Below, piece after piece: positions 18,858-27,311 of a stretch of DNA of 64,000 nt. Made by a program: the position numbers and the translations under genes. A model generated the notes under the pieces. That model did no database searches, had not been told where the DNA came from, and saw only the letters and a list, made by a program, of their open reading frames with translations. Every line of letters starts with the position of its first letter. The first letter of the stretch is position 1. Source of the stretch: a bacterium (GTDB taxonomy: Bacteria > Zixibacteria > MSB-5A5 > GN15 > FEB-12). The stretch lies in the NCBI GenBank assembly GCA_020444475.1, contig JAHLKV010000003.1, positions 553,384-617,383 on the forward strand, given 5' to 3'.

Positions 18858-19835
18858 ATGCCGAAAATCCACGTAGAAACGGAGCCTGGCGCATGTCGCC
18901 AGATGTGGAAGCAGGTCATGCCGGACGAGTTCGTTTCGGACCTGTGGGAAGTGCGCGACTGCTTCCATCGACATTTTGCGCGTCCCCTGCGGTTCGTGGT
19001 CGCGGAGGACGCGAAAGGAATCAGCGGATTGCTTCCGCTGGCATGGATCGAAGAAAAACATTCGTACGGCTTTTTCCCCGGTGAGACCTGGGAAGGCAAG
19101 ACGTGGCTGGAGCAGAACCGCGTCTTCGCCCGCAACGAGCGGGTGCTGAAACAGATGCTGGCGGTGGTGCCGGACAGCTATCACCTCCGGTATCTGCTGC
19201 TCGAAGGCAAGGCGTCGGAACGGAGCAGTATCGTCGACGAGATCGGCTATCAGTTCCTTCCGCCGAAGTACAACTTCGATATGGAGCAGTACTACACCGA
19301 GTTTTCCGGCAAGTCGATCAAGCGCATCAAGCGGGAGATCGAGTCGTTCCAGGAGCGCGGAGTCGAGATTCGGTATGATGCCCTGGAGGATTTTGAAGTA
19401 ATGGTGCATCAGAACCTGAGCCGGTTCGGGTCGATGTCGTACTATTACGATCCGCGCTTCCTTCGCAGCTTCCGCAGTCTGCTGCACTGGCTGCACGCGC
19501 AGGGCTGGCTTCGCATGACCACGGTCCTGATCGACAACCGTATTGCGGCAGTCGATATGGGATGTGTATACCGCAACACCTACACGGTGCTGGCCGGCGG
19601 CACATCGGCAGACTTCCCCGGGGTCGCGAAACTGATCAACATGCATCACATGCAGCGTGCCTGTGAGGAGCGATGGGAGCGGGTGGACTTCTTGTGCGGT
19701 GATTTCTCGTGGAAGACGATGTTTCACCTGACACCGCGGCCGCTCTATTTGATGTCGAATCTTCCGGAGACGGTTTCCTATCCTGCGGCTGCCGCGGCCT
19801 ATCCGAACGGACTGGCCACATCGGCGACCGCCTAA
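18858..19835 (+). CDS. GNAT-fold acyltransferase, CelD/BioF2-like
   Basis: FSGKSIKRIKREIESFQERGVEIRYDALEDFEVMVHQNLSRFG...TVLIDNRIAAVDMGCVYRNTYTVLAGGTSADFPGVAKLINMHHMQRACEERWERVDFLCGDFSWK. Confidence 0.65.
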   Translation: MPKIHVETEPGACRQMWKQVMPDEFVSDLWEVRDCFHRHFARPLRFVVAEDAKGISGLLPLAWIEEKHSYGFFPGETWEGKTWLEQNRVFARNERVLKQMLAVVPDSYHLRYLLLEGKASERSSIVDEIGYQFLPPKYNFDMEQYYTEFSGKSIKRIKREIESFQERGVEIRYDALEDFEVMVHQNLSRFGSMSYYYDPRFLRSFRSLLHWLHAQGWLRMTTVLIDNRIAAVDMGCVYRNTYTVLAGGTSADFPGVAKLINMHHMQRACEERWERVDFLCGDFSWKTMFHLTPRPLYLMSNLPETVSYPAAAAAYPNGLATSATA

Positions 19836-19846
19836 AGGAGTAAGGG

Positions 19847-21136
19847 GTGTCCGACAAACGTATCGTCGTAGTCGGTACTACGACGGACTACATAGACATG
19901 ATCGCCACGCGGTTTCCGGGGCGGGCGGTATTCGTCACCGACCCCCGCGAGCGCGCATCGGCGATCGAGCCGGTCCCGGACCGGGACAGCGAAGTATTGT
20001 GCGACCTTTCGAATTTCGAGCTGGTAGCATCATCACTTCGCCTGCACCTGCTTCGCTGGCAGATTCAGCCGAGCGGCGTCGCCTGTTTCGACTGTGAGTC
20101 GATGGCGCTGGCGGCATATCTCGCCGACGGATACGGTTTGCCCTATCCGACGGCGGGAGCGATTGCCGCGGTCCGCGACAAGTACCGCTCGAAGGCGCTG
20201 TGGCTGGAGGCGGGGGTGCCGACACCGAAAGCGGCGGTGGGTCGCGATCTGTCCGATGCGATCTCCTTCCTGCGCGAGGTGAACGGCCCGATCGTGATCA
20301 AGCCGACCAGCGGCAGCGGCAGTGAACTCGTGTTCGTCTGTAGCGATCTGGCAGACTTGACGCATGCGGTCGGGACGATGGCGCGGCGGTTGTCGCATCA
20401 CCTCAACCAGCGGATGTATCCGTCGGAGATGGCTCATCAGTTCACAATGGAGGAGTTCATCGCCGGTCGGGAGTTCAGCTGTGATTTTATCGTCGATGGC
20501 GACCGGACCGAGATCATCCGGGTAGCGCGGAAGATACCCGCTCTCGATCAACCGGTTGGAACGGCGCTGGCGTATGTCGTGCCCGGTCAGCTTCCTGGCG
20601 GACTGGACGAGATTCGGCTGGGGAAACAGCTGCACACGGCGGCGCAGGCGCTTGGCATTGACCGGGCTATATGCATGGTGGATTTCATCGTTCGTCGGGA
20701 TGAGGCGGTTCTGATTGAGATGACGCCCCGACCGGGCGGCGACTGCCTCCCCCCGCTGATCAGACTGGCCGGCAGCGTCGACATGCTGGGTATGGCCCTT
20801 GATTTCGCCGAAGGGCGGCGTGTCACGGTGCCGCCGGGATCGAAGTGGCGGAAACTGGTCGGGGTGCGGATGATCGCACGTGAATCCGGTGTGATCCGCC
20901 AGATCGACACGCGCGCGCTCATGGCAGATCCGCGGGTGGTGGAGATATATCTGAAACGTCGACCCGGTCACCATGTGATATTGCCTCCCGATGACTATGA
21001 TTCGCGCATTCTGGGGCATGCGATCTTTGTTCCTTCCGGAAGGCAGGAGATCGAGCACGAGGCGCGCGAGCTGGCTGAACTCGTACAGGTGGAAATGGAG
21101 ACCCCGAGATGGGTAACGCCGCAAGCATACTTGTAA
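19847..21136 (+). CDS. ATP-grasp ligase domain protein (carboxylate-amine ligase-like)
   Basis: DKYRSKALWLEAGVPTPKAAVGRDLSDAISFLREVNGPIVIKPTSGSGSELVF, EEFIAGREFSCDFIVDGD, VLIEMTPRPGGDCLPPLI; GTG start with ggagtaagg. Confidence 0.82.
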   Translation: MSDKRIVVVGTTTDYIDMIATRFPGRAVFVTDPRERASAIEPVPDRDSEVLCDLSNFELVASSLRLHLLRWQIQPSGVACFDCESMALAAYLADGYGLPYPTAGAIAAVRDKYRSKALWLEAGVPTPKAAVGRDLSDAISFLREVNGPIVIKPTSGSGSELVFVCSDLADLTHAVGTMARRLSHHLNQRMYPSEMAHQFTMEEFIAGREFSCDFIVDGDRTEIIRVARKIPALDQPVGTALAYVVPGQLPGGLDEIRLGKQLHTAAQALGIDRAICMVDFIVRRDEAVLIEMTPRPGGDCLPPLIRLAGSVDMLGMALDFAEGRRVTVPPGSKWRKLVGVRMIARESGVIRQIDTRALMADPRVVEIYLKRRPGHHVILPPDDYDSRILGHAIFVPSGRQEIEHEARELAELVQVEMETPRWVTPQAYL

Positions 21137-22476
21137 GAGCACACGAGATAGCGGAACATCGTACACCGCAGCTCGACAAGAATGAGCTGCAGACGTTCGT
21201 GCAGCGGTTTCACCGGCAGAAGGATTCGTTCCTCGAGCTGACGAAGCAGCATGGCTCTCCCCTCTATGTCCTGGATGAGAAGGCTTTGTTGAAACGCGCG
21301 AGCGACTTCTCTGAGGCGTTTGAGCAGGTGCTGGACGACGTGCGCGTATACTATGCAGTCAAGAGCAACAATCATCCCCGCATAGCCGAACTGCTGGTCA
21401 ACGCCGGGCTGGGGCTTGACGTTTCCAGTGGCGATGAACTGGAACTCGCGCTGAAAGCCGGGGCCGACAAGATCATCTTCAGCGGTCCGGCCAAAAGCGA
21501 GTCGGAACTGGCGCTGGCGGTGGCACATGCCGACCGGGTGACGGTGCTCATGGATAGTGTTGCCGAACTGGAGCGGTTGGAGAAGGTTGCCGCGGGCGCC
21601 AAACGGGAAATTCGCACGGGCGTGCGCCTGACGGTTGACGACAACGGCATTTGGCGAAAGTTCGGAATACCACTGGCCAATCTTCGTCTCTATTTGTCGC
21701 GAGCAGCGCGGTGTTCCTATGTGAAACTCCGTGGACTCCAGTTCCATGTCAGCTGGAATTTGTCGCCGGACAACCAGGTGGTGTTTATCGCGCGATTGGG
21801 TGCGGCGCTCCGGGAACTGGATAAGAAGCAGCGGTCGATGATTGAGTTTATCGATGTGGGCGGCGGCTTCTGGCCGCCCCGTGGCGAATGGATGCAGGAG
21901 GCGGCCACCCCGGAGGGCAAGCTTCGCCACGCGGTCATGGAGCATGCCCGGCCGAAACCGGAGCACTACCGCTGGCCGGCGGCGCCGATCGAGGTGTTCG
22001 CCGAGCATATCGCGACGGCGCTGAAGAAGCAGATCCTTCGGGATATCCCCTGTATGATCTACGCCGAACCGGGCCGCTGGATCTCTCACGAGGCCATGCA
22101 TATGCTCGTAACCGTAGCCGATCGCAAGCTGGATGATCTGGTTATCACCGACGGTGGTACCAATGCAATCGGATGGGATCGATTCGAGTTGGACTATTTC
22201 CCCGTCATCAATCTCAGTCGGCCATCGCTGACCGAACACGAGTGCTATGTGATGGGATCGCTGTGCACGCCGCATGATCTGTGGGGATACAGCTATTTCG
22301 GGGAGGATATTCAGGCGGGTGACGTGCTGTTGATCCCAACGCAGGGGTCTTACACATACAGCCTTCGTCAGCATTTCATCAAGGCCGTCCCGCCGGTCGT
22401 TTCACTGACCGACGGCATGTTAGTGACAGGTCAGTCAAGCCATTCGAAGACTGTGTGCTCCGAACAAACATCATAG
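21109..22476 (+). CDS. Fold-III PLP-dependent decarboxylase (ornithine/diaminopimelate decarboxylase-like)
   Basis: SPLYVLDEKALLKRA, VYYAVKSNNHPRIAELL (PLP Lys), LDVSSGDELELALKAG, IDVGGGF, AEPGRW, GSLCTPHD; overlaps the upstream ORF by 28 bp. Confidence 0.85.
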   Translation: MGNAASILVRAHEIAEHRTPQLDKNELQTFVQRFHRQKDSFLELTKQHGSPLYVLDEKALLKRASDFSEAFEQVLDDVRVYYAVKSNNHPRIAELLVNAGLGLDVSSGDELELALKAGADKIIFSGPAKSESELALAVAHADRVTVLMDSVAELERLEKVAAGAKREIRTGVRLTVDDNGIWRKFGIPLANLRLYLSRAARCSYVKLRGLQFHVSWNLSPDNQVVFIARLGAALRELDKKQRSMIEFIDVGGGFWPPRGEWMQEAATPEGKLRHAVMEHARPKPEHYRWPAAPIEVFAEHIATALKKQILRDIPCMIYAEPGRWISHEAMHMLVTVADRKLDDLVITDGGTNAIGWDRFELDYFPVINLSRPSLTEHECYVMGSLCTPHDLWGYSYFGEDIQAGDVLLIPTQGSYTYSLRQHFIKAVPPVVSLTDGMLVTGQSSHSKTVCSEQTS

Positions 22477-22517
22477 CAATGAAACCATATTCAACCGCAT
22501 CGTTGTGGATTAGTATC

Positions 22518-22721
22518 ATGACTATCAAGAAGTTCACGGGCAAGGGAGTTTGCCCCTTCTGCAAGAGCACGAACGTGCGCATGATCCGCAAGGGCAGTAA
22601 GGGCAATCGCGTCATGCAGTGTGCCGACTGCGAAGAGCAGTTCGAATTTCAGAAGCCGAAAGACAGCGACCGTCGCGATGTCGATCGGGAGCGGGACCAG
22701 CTTGCCTGGCAGGATGACTAA
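22518..22721 (+). CDS. Small zinc-ribbon protein (67 aa) with acidic C-terminus
   Basis: MTIKKFTGKGVCPFCKSTNVRMIRKGSKGNRVMQCADCEEQFEFQKPKDSDRRDVDRERDQLAWQDD; CPFC/CADC knuckles. Confidence 0.8.
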   Translation: MTIKKFTGKGVCPFCKSTNVRMIRKGSKGNRVMQCADCEEQFEFQKPKDSDRRDVDRERDQLAWQDD

Positions 22722-23403
22722 TCACCCGATGTCAAGTCACACACAGCCGAAACTCACACCCGAAACCAGACCCGGCTCGGCGATGCGCCGTGCGACGGCG
22801 TGCGGGTTTCTGGGGAGAATTACGTCCGATGGGATGCGCGTGAACCTGGCGGGAAGCTATGACTATCTCGAGCTGCCGTACTATCGTTCCCAGGACGAAG
22901 AGATTGACGGTTCCGAGATTGTCCCAACCTGCAAGGAGATGCTCGATGCCTATGTCACGCCCATCTTTCTCGAGAAGGCGAAGATCGCCGGACTGCCCAT
23001 ACCGGAGTACTACATCACCAACAGCTATTTCGAACCCCCGGTGGTGGTCGATCCAATCAACCCGTTTATGACGAAAAGCAGAACGGTCCTGAAGGCGAAC
23101 CGGCGTGAGTCGGCAGCGCGCTCCATGACCCGCAATTTCACGTATTCGATGTGCTGTCAGGAGATTCCGCCGGGAGCAAGGATAGTCTATGTGCGCGCCG
23201 TCCTCGGTTGGTGTGCGATGAAGAAGTACCGGCAGGTGGCGGCCGAGGTGTGGCGAGTGTTTCGCATCCCGCTGGCGCGGCTGCGCTTGATAGTTCTCGC
23301 CGATGGGACGATCCTCTACAGCGACATCTCTCAGCTTCCATTCGAAAAACTGCATCGTCGCGAACTCGAACATATCGAGAAGATGGTGACATGGGACGAA
23401 TAG
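22714..23403 (+). CDS. RLAN-like protein (RimK-like ATP-grasp N-terminal domain family, stand-alone)
   Basis: MRVNLAGSYDYLELPYYRSQDEEIDGSEIVPTCKEMLDAYVTPIFLEKAK; overlapping start (ATGACTAA) with the zinc-ribbon stop; directly upstream of a RimK-like gene. Alternative ATG at 22729. Confidence 0.6.
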   Translation: MTNHPMSSHTQPKLTPETRPGSAMRRATACGFLGRITSDGMRVNLAGSYDYLELPYYRSQDEEIDGSEIVPTCKEMLDAYVTPIFLEKAKIAGLPIPEYYITNSYFEPPVVVDPINPFMTKSRTVLKANRRESAARSMTRNFTYSMCCQEIPPGARIVYVRAVLGWCAMKKYRQVAAEVWRVFRIPLARLRLIVLADGTILYSDISQLPFEKLHRRELEHIEKMVTWDE

Positions 23404-24275
23404 GGGTTTTCGTAGAGCGCTATACGATCTCCAGCTCCGATGAGATGGAGGCGTTGATGCGATTCAGCCAGGTGGCACGGCGTATGGGACACACGGTCGA
23501 CTACCTGTTCCGTCCCGACATGCACAAGATTCCGCAGTATGATGCGATCTTCATTCGGGCGCTGACCGATCCACTAAACACGTCGTATGTAGCGGCGCGG
23601 ACGGCCCAGCTTCACGGCAAGCGGGTGCTCGATGATCCGGATTCGATCTATATCTGTTGCGACAAGATCAACATGTACGGGCATCTAAAAGCGGCGTCGG
23701 TCCCCCTGCCGGAGACGATCTGGCTGGACGAGGCCGAGGTCACGCACAAACGCGCCCAGGAGTTGCTCGATACTATGGGCCCGACGGTTGTGCTGAAGGC
23801 GCCCAATAGCAGCTTCTCGATGTATGTCGACAAGGTCGATACGCCGGAGGAGTTTCTCAAGGTCGGCAAGCGGTTTCTTCGGAGATCGGATCGAATTGTC
23901 GTACAGCGTTTCGTCAAGTCGGAGTTCGACTGGCGGGTGGGCGTGCTCGACGGCAAGCCGCTCTATGTCTGCCAGTATGTGATCCCGAAAAAGCGGTGGA
24001 AGATCCTGACCTATACGGCCGAAGGCAAAGCGATCTACGGTCCGGTGATCCCGGTCGAGATCGAGAAGGCCGACCCCAGACTACTGGCGACCGCTCGGGC
24101 GGCGGCGGCGGCGGTCGGTTCCGGCTTGTATGGAATCGATTTGAAACAGGTGGGTGACGACTACCTCGTCATTGAGGTCAACGACAATCCAACTATCAAC
24201 GCGGGTGACGAGGACACCAAAGCGCCGCACATATACGAAGATGTCATCCATTATCTCATGGCCGGGCAGGGGTAG
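23391..24275 (+). CDS. RimK-like ATP-grasp ligase
   Basis: MGRIGVFVERYTISSSDEMEALMRFSQVARRMGHTVDYLF; CDKINMYGHLKAASVPLPETIWL, VVLKAPNSSFSMYVDKV, VIEVNDNPTINAGDED; 13-bp overlap with the upstream CDS. Confidence 0.85.
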   Translation: MGRIGVFVERYTISSSDEMEALMRFSQVARRMGHTVDYLFRPDMHKIPQYDAIFIRALTDPLNTSYVAARTAQLHGKRVLDDPDSIYICCDKINMYGHLKAASVPLPETIWLDEAEVTHKRAQELLDTMGPTVVLKAPNSSFSMYVDKVDTPEEFLKVGKRFLRRSDRIVVQRFVKSEFDWRVGVLDGKPLYVCQYVIPKKRWKILTYTAEGKAIYGPVIPVEIEKADPRLLATARAAAAAVGSGLYGIDLKQVGDDYLVIEVNDNPTINAGDEDTKAPHIYEDVIHYLMAGQG

Positions 24276-24277
24276 TC

Positions 24278-25444
24278 ATGTCTTCGGATACACCGATTCG
24301 TCTGGCGACTATCGATGATTTGCCGGCGCTGGTGGCTCTTGAGGAACGGAGTTTCAAGAGCGATCGGTTCACCGAAAGTCAGATCGAGTATCTGCTGACC
24401 CGGGCGCATGCGACGGTCCTGGTGATCGAGTACGAGGGCCGGGTGGTGGGCGGCGCCATCATGTTGTGGCGTCGTAGCCTGTCCCTTGGCCGGTTGTACA
24501 ACATCGCCATCGACCCGACCATCCAGGGCAAGGGGCTCGGCAAGACGTTACTGGCCGCGTGCGAAGAGGAAGCGGTGTTTCGACGGTGTGACAGCGTGTC
24601 TCTGGAAGTGCGCGCCGACAACGAGCAGGCCATCGGGTTCTATCTCAAGTACGGTTATGAGACGGTTGAAGAGCTCGACGACTACTACGAAGATGGCTCG
24701 ACCGGTCTCAAGATGGTCAAGGACTTAAATCGGTCAGTCGAAGAATCACTGCGACTGAAGGTTCCGTACTATGGACAGACGCTGGAGTTTTCGTGCGGTT
24801 CGGCCTGCCTGATGATGGCGTTCAAGTACTTCTCCCCCGACTTAAATCTGACCCGGCGGCTCGAGGTCAACCTGTGGAAGGAAGCGACGCTGGTCTTCAT
24901 GACCGAAGGGATCGGCGGGACAGGACCGTTCGGTATTGCGGTGGCCGCGCAGCGGAGAGGCTATCAGTCACGGGTGATCCTCTCGAAAGACCAGACACCG
25001 TTCTTTTCATCGGTGAGGCTCGAGGAAAAACGTCAGATTATCAAACTCGTTCACGAGGACATGAAGCTTCGGGCGCGGGAGCTGGGGATTGCCGTCTCCT
25101 ACTACGACTTTCCGTCGGAAGAAATATTTGCATCCATGCGGCGGGGGATGATTCCGATTGTGTTGATCAGTACGTACCGGTTGCACGGTGATCGGTCACC
25201 GCACTGGGTAGTGCTGACCGGATTCGACAGCAAGTACGTTTACTTCCATGACTCGTACGTGAAGTTCTACGGAAAAGATGTCGACCTGGCGCGCAATGTC
25301 CGGATTCCGCTGGAGGATTTTCGGCGGATGCGCCGATACGGGAAGGACCTGTACAAGAGCGTGATTCTGATTGGTCCGAAGACACTCCCCGCCCGTACCA
25401 GTATGCACGGACACGACCTGCCGCACGTGAAGGCATCGCAGTAG
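24278..25444 (+). CDS. GNAT N-acetyltransferase / peptidase C39-like fusion
   Basis: N-terminal RimI-like GRLYNIAIDPTIQGKGLGKTLLAACEEEAVFRRCDSVSLEVRADNEQAIGFYLKYGYE; C-terminal VPYYGQTLEFSCGSACLMMAFKYF...HGDRSPHWVVLTGFDSKYVYFHDSY (C39-like Cys and His). Confidence 0.85.
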   Translation: MSSDTPIRLATIDDLPALVALEERSFKSDRFTESQIEYLLTRAHATVLVIEYEGRVVGGAIMLWRRSLSLGRLYNIAIDPTIQGKGLGKTLLAACEEEAVFRRCDSVSLEVRADNEQAIGFYLKYGYETVEELDDYYEDGSTGLKMVKDLNRSVEESLRLKVPYYGQTLEFSCGSACLMMAFKYFSPDLNLTRRLEVNLWKEATLVFMTEGIGGTGPFGIAVAAQRRGYQSRVILSKDQTPFFSSVRLEEKRQIIKLVHEDMKLRARELGIAVSYYDFPSEEIFASMRRGMIPIVLISTYRLHGDRSPHWVVLTGFDSKYVYFHDSYVKFYGKDVDLARNVRIPLEDFRRMRRYGKDLYKSVILIGPKTLPARTSMHGHDLPHVKASQ

Positions 25445-25451
25445 GCGACGC

Positions 25452-26369
25452 CTACAAGCCGAATCGGACCATCAGGCCGAGAGTACCCTCGGAATCGGTG
25501 GTCGGGACAATATCAAATCGTCTGTTCTCGTTCAGCCTGACAATTTCATCCGCTACAAACCAGCCGTAGACCAGTGCGAAGTAGACATCGGACGGCCAGT
25601 GCGAATCCGAGGCTACTCGCTGCACCGATACGGCGCCCGCTATGGAATACGACGCGACGGTGACCGGCAGGTAGTCGACATGGTGCGAGACGATGCGGGC
25701 GAGTTGGATCATGTTGGCTGCATGTCCGGATGGGAATGAGGTCCCGTCGCCGTTGAATGTGAACTCGCGGGAATCGTTGGCATCGCGCGGTCGCTCGCGC
25801 GAGGCGACGAAGTTGACGAGGTTTTTGAGCCCACCGGCGATGTAGTACGATTCAACCACGTCGGCTGCAAGCCAGGTCAGGCGATCGTAACCGGTGATAT
25901 AGCCAAGAGCGAGCGCGCCGAGGTAGAATTTGGCCGTCTTGCCGCCGTTGCCGGCCTGCTCGATATCCTCACCGAAATCTATGACGGCTTTCAGGGGCTG
26001 ATCGTGACGGCTCCGGACGACGGCGGCGTGGATGTCATCGTCGAAGGCGTACAGGATCCCCCCGACCGCAATGATTCCCCCCGCCCAGAGCGCCGTACGG
26101 GTATTGATTCGGGCCGGAGAGGAATAGATATGGGCGGCATCAAGCACCGTGGTCTTCCCTGCGTACCAGAGGTCGCCGAGAATCACAGGGTTCCTTCGAT
26201 TGGTACCAGAGGAGTCATCGGAGGCGACCTGCCGGAGAGATGCCATGTGCGCCAGTACCAGTCTTGATTGAGGCTGCACCCAATCGGAACGCTCGGCGGC
26301 TACAGCCGAGCAGCTTCCGAGCAGTCCGAAGCACAGGGCAAAGAGCAAGACGTCCTGGAATAGTCGCAT
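25452..26369 (-). CDS. PAP2 superfamily phosphatase, secreted/membrane
   Basis: ASRERPRDAND...TSFPSGHAANMIQLARIVSHH...VQRVASDSHWPSDVYF tripartite PAP2 motif; N-terminal signal with SCSAVAA. Confidence 0.85.
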   Translation of the reverse strand: MRLFQDVLLFALCFGLLGSCSAVAAERSDWVQPQSRLVLAHMASLRQVASDDSSGTNRRNPVILGDLWYAGKTTVLDAAHIYSSPARINTRTALWAGGIIAVGGILYAFDDDIHAAVVRSRHDQPLKAVIDFGEDIEQAGNGGKTAKFYLGALALGYITGYDRLTWLAADVVESYYIAGGLKNLVNFVASRERPRDANDSREFTFNGDGTSFPSGHAANMIQLARIVSHHVDYLPVTVASYSIAGAVSVQRVASDSHWPSDVYFALVYGWFVADEIVRLNENRRFDIVPTTDSEGTLGLMVRFGL

Positions 26370-26399
26370 GGTCCGACTCCGGTTTCTCAGGTGCGCGGT

Positions 26400-27155
26400 T
26401 CAGCCGCAGAGGACGGCGCCGCCGTTAACGTTGAGGATTTCGCCCGTCACGAATGTCGACAGGTCCGAGGCCAGGAACAGGATCGGCCCGGCAAGTTCCT
26501 CCGGACGGCCGACGCGTCCGAGCGGAATCTTGTCGACAATGGAACCGCGGCTGTCTTCGGCGATGGCGTCGCGGCTCATGTCGGTGAGCACCCAGCCGGG
26601 CGCGACGCAGTTCACTCGGATATTGTGCGGAGCCAGTTCGGCGGCCAGCGACTTGGTCAGGCTGATAAGGGCGCCCTTGGTGGAAGCGTACGAGGAGTGG
26701 AACGCCTCGCCGCGCTGACCGGCCGTCGATGCGATATTGATGATATTGCCGGACTTCTGGCGAACCATGTGGGGGACGGCGGCTTTGATCACCCAATAAC
26801 AGCCGTAGAGATTGATGTCGATTGTCTCGGCCAGGACGTCATCGGAGAGGTTGTCGATCGGGTCCTTCTTCCAGATGCCGGCGTTGTTCACGACGATATC
26901 TATCCGGCCGAAAGCGTCGATGACGCGATCCAGCATAGCGAACACTTCTTCGCGGGAGGCGATGTCTGCCCGGACGATCAGGGCGGTTCCGCCGGCTTGC
27001 TCAATTTCGGCCCTGACCTCTTCAGCGGCATCGAGCCGCTTGCCGTAGTGGATGGCGACCTTCGCGCCGGCTCTGGCGGCCATAACGGCGGTGGCGCGAC
27101 CGATCCCCCGGGAGCCGCCGGTAATCAGGATTACTTTGTCAGTAAGGTCTATCAT
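26400..27155 (-). CDS. SDR family oxidoreductase (FabG-like)
   Basis: VILITGGSRGIGRATAVMAARAGAKV, NNAGIWKKDPI, YASTKGALISLTKSLAAELAPHNIRVNCVAPGWV. Confidence 0.9.
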   Translation of the reverse strand: MIDLTDKVILITGGSRGIGRATAVMAARAGAKVAIHYGKRLDAAEEVRAEIEQAGGTALIVRADIASREEVFAMLDRVIDAFGRIDIVVNNAGIWKKDPIDNLSDDVLAETIDINLYGCYWVIKAAVPHMVRQKSGNIINIASTAGQRGEAFHSSYASTKGALISLTKSLAAELAPHNIRVNCVAPGWVLTDMSRDAIAEDSRGSIVDKIPLGRVGRPEELAGPILFLASDLSTFVTGEILNVNGGAVLCG

Positions 27156-27311
27156 AGCAGGGTTCCATCTTGTATATGCTCCTGTGTGGAATTAACCTAG
27201 TCAGAAACGGCCGGAGGGGCAAGCGCGGATTGCATCGCCGGGCTTGCCCGAAAGGCCGAATATCTCTACCTTATGGCGAAGATATGGCGAGATCCGAGTG
27301 GAGCGGATGGG

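Noticed and set aside
20995-22374. 459-aa minus-strand ORF
   Set aside because: Antisense to the fold-III PLP decarboxylase and the end of the ATP-grasp gene; no family signal.
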